A stretch of DNA of 44,293 nt from Nostoc sp. UCD121 (GTDB lineage Bacteria > Cyanobacteriota > Cyanobacteriia > Cyanobacteriales > Nostocaceae). The notes below the pieces were generated by a model. The model searched no databases. It was not told where the DNA came from and was given only the letters and a program-made list of their open reading frames with translations. Shown one piece after another: positions 1 through 8,400 of this stretch (positions are counted from its first letter, which is position 1; each line of letters starts with the position of its first letter). The position numbers and the translations under genes were made by a program. The stretch lies in NCBI RefSeq assembly GCF_014222285.1, contig NZ_JACKZS010000040.1, positions 1 through 44,293 on the forward strand, read 5' to 3'.

Positions 1-76
1 AATCGACAGAGTATGACTTCATTTAAAAGTATTTATATTTTCATCTAGTGTACCTTGTAACAGACGGAAGTGCTGT

Positions 77-368
77 ATGAGAGGCAAAGCAAGTACCTTG
101 GCTTCTTTAGGACAAATGTTAGTATATGAACTTGGTGATTATGAGCAAGGATTAGATTACTTACAGCAATCATTGAGTATATTACAGCATCTTCAATCTT
201 GTGAAGCTGATACAGTCAGACAAATAATATTTAGCATCCAGAACTCAAATATTTAACTACGCGCCGACGTTGCACAATCTAGCGAGTATCTACGCCAACA
301 AAGGAAAAGTGGATGAAGCGATCGCACTTTTCAAGAAGTCTTTGGAAATAAACAATGCGGTATCTTAA
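77..368 (+). pseudogene. Decayed TPR-protein remnant
   Basis: Two overlapping pieces of tetratricopeptide sequence lie in different frames. The first (77-256) reads LGDYEQGLDYLQQSLSI and then stops. The second, in another frame from about 258 to 368, reads LASIYANKGKVDEAIALFKK, which is a typical TPR helix pair. Together they look like the 3' end of a TPR gene broken by a frameshift. The final stop overlaps the end of the convergent VapC gene by a few bases. The 5' part is outside the window or lost. Confidence 0.55.
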
Positions 369-787
369 TTAATGAACCAATTTTCTATGTTTATACCATC
401 AAAATCTTGAAAATCTGCTACATTATTCGTTACTAAAATCAAGTTATTTGTAACTGCAATACTCGCAATTTGCCCATCAATAAATCCAGGATTTTTACCA
501 ATTTTTGATAATCTAGCTCTTTCCTGAGCATGATATTGTGCAGATTTTAAATCGTAATCAAATAAAGGGATTTCTGCTAAAATTACGTTGTTGATATAAT
601 CCTCTATATCTTGACGTTTTTTAGAAATAGGAAGACGGAAACAACCATATAACATTTCATGGATAACTAGGATAGCTGTGGCTATTTCTTGTCTATATAA
701 TCTTAGCTTTTCCATTACTTTCTCGTTGGGATTAGGTCGTTTAGCCTCCGACAAAATATTAGTATCTAGTAAATAATTTAGACTCAT
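365..787 (-). CDS. VapC-like PIN-domain toxin
   Basis: A 140-residue PIN-domain protein, the usual size of VapC ribonuclease toxins, which cut RNA (often tRNA) when freed from their antitoxin. Visible acidic active-site positions are D8 in LLDTNILSE, the Glu of IHEMLYG, the Asp of GFIDGQIAS and the late Asp in TNNVADF, which match the four-acid PIN pattern. Its start overlaps the stop of the upstream antitoxin gene by 4 bases (ATGA), a normal toxin-antitoxin arrangement implying translational coupling. All key residues are present, so it is probably active. The RNA target cannot be read from the sequence. Confidence 0.9.
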   Translation of the reverse strand: MSLNYLLDTNILSEAKRPNPNEKVMEKLRLYRQEIATAILVIHEMLYGCFRLPISKKRQDIEDYINNVILAEIPLFDYDLKSAQYHAQERARLSKIGKNPGFIDGQIASIAVTNNLILVTNNVADFQDFDGINIENWFIN

Positions 788-1062
788 AAATTAACTTCTC
801 TTCCTGGTGACTTATCCCGTAGATTTTCAAAAGTGTCATCATCAATACTTTCTAAATTAACCCTTTGTCTAAAGTTTTGTAAAGCTGACCAAAAATCAGT
901 AATGTCTTTAGTTTCTCTTAACCTTTTTTGATGTTCAGATATAGAAAATGGTTTTATAACTGATAATTTATATTTGAGAAATTGAATAAAATCTAAAACT
1001 TCTTGCTGTTTATCTGGTGGTAATTCTCGGAATGTTTGTAGAACTGTTTGTTCAATAGTCAT
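784..1062 (-). CDS. DUF2281-type antitoxin (VapB-like)
   Basis: A 92-residue protein beginning MTIEQTVLQTFRELPPDKQ and continuing with EVLDFIQFLKYKL. This N-terminal pattern is the DUF2281 family, common in cyanobacteria as the antitoxin partner of PIN toxins. It is first in a two-gene unit and overlaps the PIN toxin start by 4 bases. The N-terminal helix pair probably dimerises or binds DNA, and the C-terminal half probably wraps the toxin; both roles are inferred from the family. Autoregulation is likely, but no clear palindromic operator stands out in the short upstream gap to 1155. Confidence 0.85.
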   Translation of the reverse strand: MTIEQTVLQTFRELPPDKQQEVLDFIQFLKYKLSVIKPFSISEHQKRLRETKDITDFWSALQNFRQRVNLESIDDDTFENLRDKSPGREVNL

Positions 1063-1155
1063 AGTTTTACCTCTGCTAGATGAGATATGATTACATTATA
1101 AGAAAATTGCTGTAATGAGGCTTTGATCTTCGTGGATAAGTCTTTGAACTCCATT

Positions 1156-1872
1156 TTAGATTAAATCAGGATCTATGCCGAGCGATCGCAACCGTTCTGC
1201 TAATAATTGAGTGCGTCGTTGGGCAAGTTGTGCTTCTTGTTTTGCTTGTTGAGCTTCTTGTTGAGCAAGTTTTTTGTCTTCTTCTGGTGTTAAAAACCGT
1301 TGTCCTTGCTGGTTATACCAATACATCCACTCGCGCGGAATGCCTAAATACGTTCCTCGTTCTATGCCAATTCCTAAACTAATCTCTGGTAGCCAAACAG
1401 GATTACCATCATGTAATTCATAAACATTGTTAACTAATTTGTAAACTTCTAAACGTGGCTTTCGGCGACGAAATGGGTTGTAAACTACATAATACAAAAA
1501 TCCCAATCTTGCATACTCTGCTTTTTTAGTCGAGTACTCACCGCGATATGTCTTAGATACCACTTCCAGCGCTAATATCGGTAGTTTCTTCTCTTCCCAA
1601 AGCACGTAACTGGGGCGGAGGTTTTCATCATAAAATCGCTCAACGCCCAGACTCAAAAACCCATCTGGGACTATTGGCGGTAAGTCTGAGTCATAATAAA
1701 TACCCATATCTACGCCAAAAAACCAATCCATACGTTCTGGCCAAGCCATTGCCAGAAGCGCTTTGAGTAAACCGGGAATCAAATCTTGTAATTCATTATC
1801 CACTGGCGTATCGTCAGAGTCTGGCAGTTCCTCTGATGAGGGCAAACAAGCTAATGGATCGTAATTTAGCAT
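1156..1872 (-). CDS. Uma2-family (DUF820) putative endonuclease
   Basis: A 238-residue Uma2 protein, a restriction-endonuclease-like PD-(D/E)XK fold hugely amplified in cyanobacteria and of unknown biological role. Recognisable are VPDGFLSLGVERF, LALEVVSKTYRGEYSTKKAEYARLGFLYYVVYNP (seen in parts: the E of ALEVVS and the K of KKAEYA are the expected catalytic pair) and RGTYLGIPREWMYWY. The C-terminal ~45 residues are a Gln/Ala-rich coiled coil ending in LGIDPDLI, as in many long Uma2 members. A decayed copy of this tail lies just upstream at 1941-2040. Intact and probably expressed. Confidence 0.85.
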   Translation of the reverse strand: MLNYDPLACLPSSEELPDSDDTPVDNELQDLIPGLLKALLAMAWPERMDWFFGVDMGIYYDSDLPPIVPDGFLSLGVERFYDENLRPSYVLWEEKKLPILALEVVSKTYRGEYSTKKAEYARLGFLYYVVYNPFRRRKPRLEVYKLVNNVYELHDGNPVWLPEISLGIGIERGTYLGIPREWMYWYNQQGQRFLTPEEDKKLAQQEAQQAKQEAQLAQRRTQLLAERLRSLGIDPDLI

Positions 1873-1940
1873 GATTGATTTCCCGTTCCTCAGTTATTAG
1901 TACATCTTTATTTTATAAATGAATCTTGATAGCAATTAAG

Positions 1941-2040
1941 GTGAGAGAATCAGGATGTATGCCAAGCGATCGCAACACGTTGTTTGTCTGGCTGGGGTTG
2001 TTGAGCTTATTTCATCTTTGCTTCTGGTGTTAAAAACCGA
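1941..2040 (-). pseudogene. Remnant of a second Uma2 C-terminal tail
   Basis: Read on the minus strand, this stretch begins RFLTPEAK and later keeps QRVAIAWHTS and the equivalent of SLGIHPD, paralleling RFLTPEEDKK ... LGIDPDLI at the end of the intact Uma2 gene at 1156-1872. It carries an in-frame stop and a frameshift, and the coiled-coil region is shortened. It is best explained as the leftover 3' end of a tandem Uma2 copy. Confidence 0.6.
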
Positions 2041-2061
2041 CACCTCTCCCTACCCTTTTGC

Positions 2062-2904
2062 CTACTGTCTCAGTTCTTTGATGTTTTTCATCACTTGTTG
2101 ATATAAGTCGTTGTTACCCTGACTTTGAAAAATGCTCGCTGCTTTTTCTAAATCCTTGAGTGCCCCCTGTCTATCTCCATTGGTGGCGCGGGCATTTCCT
2201 CGGTTATTGTAGGCAGGGGCAAAGTTAGGGTTGAGGCGAATGGCTTGATTGTAATCTGCGATCGCACCTTTTGGATCTCCATTGGCAGCACGAGCATTTC
2301 CTCGGTTATTATAAGCGATCGCATATCTGGGATTAAGGCGAATTGCTTGACTGAGATCGTCTATTGCCCCTTTTCTGTCTCCATTGGCGGCGCGGGCATT
2401 TCCCCGGTTGTTGTAGGCTTCGGCGTAGTTGGGATTAAGGCGAATCGCTTCACTGTAATCTTTAACTGCTTCTCTGTTACCTTCTAGTGAGGCGCGGGCA
2501 TTGCCCAGGTTATTGTAAGCTTCAGCGTCGTTAGGGTTGATGCGGAGGGCTTGATTGTAATCTGCGATCGCTTTTTCTTTGTCTCCCAAATCAAAATAGG
2601 CTAATCCCCGGCCGTTGTAAGCTGCGCCATATTGAGAGTTTTGACTAATTGCCTTACTATAGGAAGCGATCGCAGCTTGTAAATCGCCGTTTAAATGCTG
2701 ATTCTTGCCTTGAAGATAGAATTCCCCACCTCTGGATGCTGTAGCTGAACGACGGCTAGGTGTACTAACTCCTATTTCTGTCACCAAAACACTGTCATTC
2801 TTGCTACAAGAAACACTGCTAATTGCTGTCAATGTAGTAAAAATAGCTATAGTAAATACTTGATTTACCTTTGTTTGCTTTTGTCTAAATAAACGCCGTC
2901 TCAT
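2062..2904 (-). CDS. TPR-repeat lipoprotein
   Basis: A 280-residue protein with a basic N-terminus, a hydrophobic segment (residues 16-31) and a possible lipobox SVSC with Cys33, so probably a lipoprotein or otherwise exported. From about residue 60 to the end there are six 34-residue TPR units built on AYNNRGNARAANGD and AIRLNPNYAEA. Units three to six are almost identical, and the DNA shows the same 102-base periodicity, which points to recent internal duplication. TPR arrays are protein-binding scaffolds; the partner is unknown. The overlapping plus-strand open frame at 2245-2487 is a by-product of this repetition. Upstream, 2905-3271 is A/T rich. Confidence 0.85.
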   Translation of the reverse strand: MRRRLFRQKQTKVNQVFTIAIFTTLTAISSVSCSKNDSVLVTEIGVSTPSRRSATASRGGEFYLQGKNQHLNGDLQAAIASYSKAISQNSQYGAAYNGRGLAYFDLGDKEKAIADYNQALRINPNDAEAYNNLGNARASLEGNREAVKDYSEAIRLNPNYAEAYNNRGNARAANGDRKGAIDDLSQAIRLNPRYAIAYNNRGNARAANGDPKGAIADYNQAIRLNPNFAPAYNNRGNARATNGDRQGALKDLEKAASIFQSQGNNDLYQQVMKNIKELRQ

Positions 2905-3271
2905 AATTTAATATAAACTGCCATAACACCTGAACGTAATTAGTACCAAAATCTAGATTTTAATTCTTTAACTCAATGGTTATTCTAACTTTGGATAGAC
3001 GTTTCAAGTCAATTAACAAATTTACCAGATATTAAATATATTTATTTAATAGTTATATTAAGGGAAAAGCATGAATTGTAAAGTATAAAAATTGTCAATT
3101 CGGCTCTTTGTTATTGTCATCTCTCTACTTCTTGACAATGGATTCCTGAGCAGAAAGCTACTGTTACTCATGTTGTTTTAGATACTTTTTGGAAAAAATA
3201 TATTTGAAATCTTAAGATTTGCTATAAACAATAACTCCATAAATTTTGACATTTGTAGCCTTATGGAAAAT
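2905..3271. other. Intergenic, no gene seen
   Basis: About 370 A/T-rich bases between the TPR lipoprotein start and the 3' end of the exonuclease gene, both on the minus strand. It probably holds the promoter of the TPR gene. No tRNA, small coding frame with a ribosome site, or strong hairpin was seen. Confidence 0.5.
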
Positions 3272-4192
3272 TTACTCATCTTCTGTTTCACTCTCTTGAG
3301 CTTTGGGAGTTAGCCGCCAAGAGGTAGTTTTTTCAATATCTACAGACAGTTGTTCTAGATTTGCCCCTAAATCTTTTTGGAGTTTCTGAGTTAGCGTGAT
3401 AGGGAAATCTAAATCAATGTCTTGGGTTTGTGCTAGCCTGGCCAATTCTGAAAAAGTCGCTTTGACTGTAGTGCGATCGTAACTAGTCAGCTTATGATAA
3501 GAAGTTTCAGATATATTCTGAGCTTGCATCGCTTTTTTCATGCGTTCTTGCAAATGCTCAAATTCTGAATTCAACAACTTCCATTGTTGTTCAAGTTGCG
3601 AGTATCTAGTACTTAGTGAGATTAAATCTTCCGTTGCGGGTTCGGGGTTGGCTTTGGCTTGTAAACCTAATAAATTTGAGTGGATTTGAGCAAGATAAAT
3701 ACAATCTAGATAAGCATACTCTATCTGTTCTTCAGTCAGGGGGCGTTTTCCCCAATCGCTGGTTTGCTCTTGTTTATCGATATTGTTAAAGCTACAAAGT
3801 GCTGTAGCTATGGTTTTGAGTTGATAGTTAGGTAATGGCAAAATATGGTAGGGAATTTTTTTTGCCATTTCTAAAGTACAAGTAATATTTTTAGCTTTCT
3901 TGTTACCGAGAAATTTTAGATCGTAACTGGCATTGTGAAAAACTTTTTCAATGGCAGAATTTATCATAATTTTTTCAATAAATTCAGCTATGATATTAGG
4001 TTTATCTAGCACATCTAAAAGATAGACGCGATCGCCACTCATATCTTGAGGATTATCTAACACCTGAATCAGCGATAGTCTAGGATTACGACTTTTATAG
4101 TCAGCTACTTCTGTATCGATCCACAGTGTTTTGACATTGGTGTATTCAGCGACAATAGCACTAATTTCGCTGGCAGAAGTGAGGTAGGGCAT
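3272..4192 (-). CDS. Ribonuclease D-type 3'-5' exonuclease
   Basis: A 306-residue DEDDy exonuclease. Exo I is WIDTEVADY with D26 and E28, Exo II lies around HNASYDLKFL, and Exo III is YAYLDCIYL with the Tyr-x3-Asp spacing that defines the DEDDy class. Bacterial RNase D trims tRNA and other stable RNA 3' ends with two metal ions. The C-terminal part (about residue 200 on) is a helical, charged region in the place of the HRDC domain, but I cannot call HRDC with confidence. It is a single gene; the nearest genes on this strand are more than 350 bases away. Confidence 0.85.
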   Translation of the reverse strand: MPYLTSASEISAIVAEYTNVKTLWIDTEVADYKSRNPRLSLIQVLDNPQDMSGDRVYLLDVLDKPNIIAEFIEKIMINSAIEKVFHNASYDLKFLGNKKAKNITCTLEMAKKIPYHILPLPNYQLKTIATALCSFNNIDKQEQTSDWGKRPLTEEQIEYAYLDCIYLAQIHSNLLGLQAKANPEPATEDLISLSTRYSQLEQQWKLLNSEFEHLQERMKKAMQAQNISETSYHKLTSYDRTTVKATFSELARLAQTQDIDLDFPITLTQKLQKDLGANLEQLSVDIEKTTSWRLTPKAQESETEDE

Positions 4193-4659
4193 TGGCTGAT
4201 ATTTCCTGAATATTTAGGGCGTTGCTAAGTAAGCCATAGTTTTCTAAAGTAACATTTTGTTGGTAATTTTGCTGGCACAGGATTGCAAAAATATGAAGTT
4301 TTGAGTTGCATAGGTATAGACATCGCCAAACTGACCCAAATCTGATAACATCGATTCACTAGTTTAAGGCTGCATAGTTTATCATTAAAAAAGCTCCTCA
4401 GCATCTACATTAAATTTATAGGAGCTACAGTCCGTATATACAGGTATCTTGGTTAGCAACCGGCAATAAAATTGAATTGGTGCTTCTCAAAAATGGCTGC
4501 AAAATCTTAGCCTAAACAAATCGTTCAAGTTTCAATTTCCAGTAACCTGAGTAATTGCTTGGACAATTTTGCTACTTCACATTTAATTGCTTTTTAACAT
4601 CTGCTCCTCACCATGACACACAAATTAATTGCTTCCAGTAATCAATTCGGAGATAGATA
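4193..4659. other. Intergenic with a long-loop hairpin
   Basis: Divergent region between the exonuclease and the BON lipoprotein gene. It contains an inverted repeat AGCTCCT (4392-4398) / AGGAGCT (4420-4426) followed on the minus strand by a run of T, so it could stop minus-strand transcription. GGAGATAGATA just before 4660 is the ribosome site of the BON gene. No coding frame was recognised. Confidence 0.45.
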
Positions 4660-5118
4660 ATGAAAAAGCTAATTCTATTAATCGTTAGTAGCATTTTGGT
4701 AGTTGGTACTTTTGGCTGCCAAGAGGCTCCTAAAACTGTTTCGGAAACTCCTAGCACTACTAATGAAGCTGCTCAAGTACCAGCAAAACCTGCTTCACAG
4801 ATAAATGAAGCTGCCAAAGTTCCAGGAATACAAACAACTCCTTTAGCAACTAGCACAGATACTAAAGTTAAAACCGGTTCTGAAAAAACGGCAGCAACAA
4901 AAGTTAAGAGCGACTTAAAAACTGAAGTTAGCGCCAAGTTGAACAAAGGCTTACCAGGCAATAAGTTACAGGTTGAAAACAAAGAGGGTGAAATTATCCT
5001 CAAAGGCACAGCGACTTCTGCTGAAGAACTCAAGAAAGCTGAAACTTTGGCTAAGGAAGTTCAAGGTGTGAAGACTGTGAAGGTGGAAGCAAAAGTTGAA
5101 GCTGTGAAAAAGCCATAA
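4660..5118 (+). CDS. BON-domain lipoprotein
   Basis: A 152-residue exported protein. MKKLILLIVSS begins a signal peptide ending in a lipobox with Cys20 (GTFGC), so it should be lipid-anchored. Residues 24-85 are a Thr/Ala/Lys-rich low-complexity linker with a near repeat (NEAAQVPAKP / NEAAKVPGIQ). Residues about 86-148 are a BON domain: VENKEGEIILKGTATSAEEL and VQGVKTVKVEAKVE. BON domains bind phospholipid or stabilise envelope structures. GGAGA lies about 9 bases before the ATG. The gene stands alone and is closed by the perfect-stem terminator at 5160-5200. Confidence 0.88.
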   Translation: MKKLILLIVSSILVVGTFGCQEAPKTVSETPSTTNEAAQVPAKPASQINEAAKVPGIQTTPLATSTDTKVKTGSEKTAATKVKSDLKTEVSAKLNKGLPGNKLQVENKEGEIILKGTATSAEELKKAETLAKEVQGVKTVKVEAKVEAVKKP

Positions 5119-5159
5119 AAGAATAACTGAAATTCTCAGTTAACATCGGCATGAAAGCC

Positions 5160-5200
5160 AAACAGGGACTTACACAGATGTAAGTCCCTGTTTTTTATTT
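5160..5200 (+). terminator. Rho-independent terminator after the BON gene
   Basis: A perfect 15-base-pair stem, AAACAGGGACTTACA with its complement, a CAGA loop and a run of six T. The stem lies 41 bases after the stop codon at 5118. Confidence 0.92.
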
Positions 5201-5425
5201 ACTCATGTCAAGCAAGTTTGTAGAGAAGACTAAATTCCTTGGAATATTGTGCTTTTCTTTGAAATAAGATTTTCCTTACCCTTTCTGCGTTCTTTGCGCC
5301 TCTGTGGTAGCCTTGCAACAAGCTGTTACGCGTCTACGATAATCCTGAATTCTCTCCCCTACCCTCTTGCGAATTTTTAATTAGTTGATACACTTGTTCT
5401 TCATTAGCCCAGTTAACCAGCGCCT

Positions 5426-8400
5426 ATGGTTCATATCAAGCGCGTGGAACTTACCAACTTCAAATCCTTCGGCGGTACTACTTCAGTCCCTTTGCTGCCG
5501 GGGTGTACTGTCATATCTGGGCCAAATGGTTCGGGTAAATCTAATATTCTAGATGCACTGCTATTTTGCCTCGGACTCTCCAGTTCTAAGGGAATGCGAG
5601 CCGAACGCTTACCAGATTTGGTAAATAACACCCAAACGTCTAAAGGACGCGCTTCTATTGAAGCTAGCGTCACTGTAACGTTTGATTTGTCAGATGAAAT
5701 CTCACACAAAGATACAAAGGCGCAAAGGGAGGAAGTAGAAGAAGCAGGGGATACAGGGGATGTAGGGGAAGCGGAGGAAGAACCAAAATCCAAAATCGTT
5801 CGACTGAGCGAAGCCGAAGTCCAAAAGCCAAAATCGGCAGAGTGGAGTGTTACTAGAAGGCTGCGAGTCACCCACCAAGGAAGTTACACGTCGAATTACT
5901 ATATCAATGGTGAAGCTTGCACGTTGACAGAGTTGCATCAGCAACTAAGTAACCTGCGGGTTTATCCTGAAGGCTACAACGTGGTGCTACAAGGGGATGT
6001 CACCAGCATTATCTCGATGAATGCGCGGGAACGGCGGGAAATTATTGATGAATTGGCTGGGGTGGCGGCGTTCGATCGCAAAATCATTCAAGCCAAATCA
6101 ACTTTAGATGAGGTAAAGGAAAAGGAAGATAGCTGTCGGATTATCGAGACAGAATTAACTGCACAACGCGATCGCCTTTCTCAAGATCGTGCTAAAGCTG
6201 AGAGATATCAGAAACTCCGCACAGAATTTCTGGCGAAACAATCTTGGGAAGCAGTTTTATCATGGCGATCGCTACAAGCACAACAAGAAAAGTTAGTTCA
6301 CGAAATTCAAACAGGCGATCGCAATTCTACTGAACTCTCAACCCAACTCACAAATCTAAATTCCGAAATCGTCCAAAAAACGGCTGAACTTGAACAACTC
6401 AATGCCCACGTCAAAGCATTGGGAGAAGATGAACTTTTGGCGGTACAATCTACCCTCGCCACCCAAGAAGCAGAACGAAAACAACTCCAGCGTCAGCTAA
6501 CGGAATTAGAAACGGCTTCCCAAGAAACTGCTAAACGTCTGACTCAAACTCAGCAAGAAATTCAAAAACACCGTCATTCCCTAGAAGAAATTGCCGAAAC
6601 CCAAATTGTAGAGACGCGATTCATCGCGTCTTCCCAACAACAAAGAAACGAAGCCCACCAAGCCTTAGAAACCTCCCGCGAAGCCGCCGCCGAAATCGCC
6701 TCAGCTTCCGAAGCCTGGGTGCAGCAACAAACGGCATTCAACCGTCAAATTGAAACTCTGCTGCAAACTCTAGAACCGCAACGCACAGAAAAAGCACAAC
6801 TCACAGAACGCAATAATCAGTTACAGCAATTAATTTCCGAGCAAACCCAGTTAATTGAACGCGACGAACCCCTGTTAGCCCAAAAACAAACTCAATGTAG
6901 TCAAATTGAAACAGAATTTAACGCCTCTAGCGAACCCATCCAAAATTTAGCTCAAAATCTCTCAGCTACAGAACAAGAATTGCAAATCCAACAGGAAACC
7001 CAAAAGCGGTTACTTTTTGAACAACGAGAAAAACAACGCCAGCTGGATAAAATAGAGGCGCAAACTCAAGCACAGCAAGAAGTCCAAGGAACCCAAGCGA
7101 GTAAAGTTATTTTACAATCGGGAATGCCTGGACTTTGTGGCTTAGTTGTGCAGTTAGGAAAGGTAGAACCCCGCCATCAGCTAGCTTTAGAAATGGCTGC
7201 CGGTGGACGCTTGGGACATATTGTGGTGGAAGATGATGGTGTAGCCGCAGCCGGGATTGAATTGCTCAAACAGAAGCGTGCCGGGAGAGCGACTTTTTTA
7301 CCACTAAATAAAATTCATGCTCCGAAATTTACTCAAGATGCAACGCTGCGTTTTGCTAGCGGCTTCGTTAATTATGCTGTGAACTTAGTCGATTGCGATC
7401 GCCGTTACAAAGATGTATTTAGCTATGTTTTCGGTAACACGGTAGTATTTGCCAGCCTTGAGGCGGCGCGGAAAAATTTAGGTTTATATCGCATCGTCAC
7501 CTTAGACGGGGAGTTGTTAGAAACTAGCGGTGCAATGACTGGTGGTAGTAACAGCAATCGTTCAGCGTTGCGGTTTGGTACGGGTGAAGCGGCAGAATCT
7601 GATGAAGCGATCGCTTTGAGAAGTCGTTTGGTGGATATTGAGCGAGTTTTAGAGCGTTGTACTGAAGCGATCGCAACTTTATCAGCCAGAGCCAAAAAAC
7701 TCACCCAAGAACTCGCAGAAGCGCGTCAAGCACGGCGCGAACAGCAGTTGCAATTGGAACAGTTGCAAAAAGATATTAAGAATTTAACAACACAATTAGA
7801 GGGGACGCGATCGCAACTCGCCCAAAACAGCGAAAAGTTAGCTATTGCTCAATCTCGATTAGAAATTTTAGACCGGGAATTACCGGGACAAGAAACTCAG
7901 TTGCAACAATTGCGACACGCTTTGGCAGAGTTAGAAGCATCCCAAACCCCCAGTGAATGGCAACAAATCCAGGCAACCATTAAAATTCAAGAGCAACAAT
8001 TGCAACAACGTGAAACAGCGTTACGGGAAGCTGAACAAAGATTAAAAAATTTAGAAAATCAGCAACAGCGTTTGCAAGAAAAAATCCAAGAAGGGGAAAC
8101 ACGAATTACAGAATATGAAACCCAACAAATCTCTTGTAAAGACGCGATTCATCACGTCTCCACACAAATCACAACCATAAACGAGCAAATCACCCAAACC
8201 CGTTTATCGTTGAGTCAAATGGAGCAGAATTTGGGTGAAGAGAAACAAAAACGCGACGCTACAGAATTGGAAGTGCGATCGCACCTTTTACGCCAACAAC
8301 AATTGCAATGGGAAATCGAAAAACTCAAAGAAACCCAAGAGAAACGGCGAGAGGAACTAATTGCACTGCAAAGCCAGTTGCGGGATATGGGAGCAGAATT

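Noticed and set aside
2245..2487. Plus-strand frame in the TPR gene
   Set aside because: Its open length is explained by the 102-base repeat periodicity of the TPR gene on the other strand.
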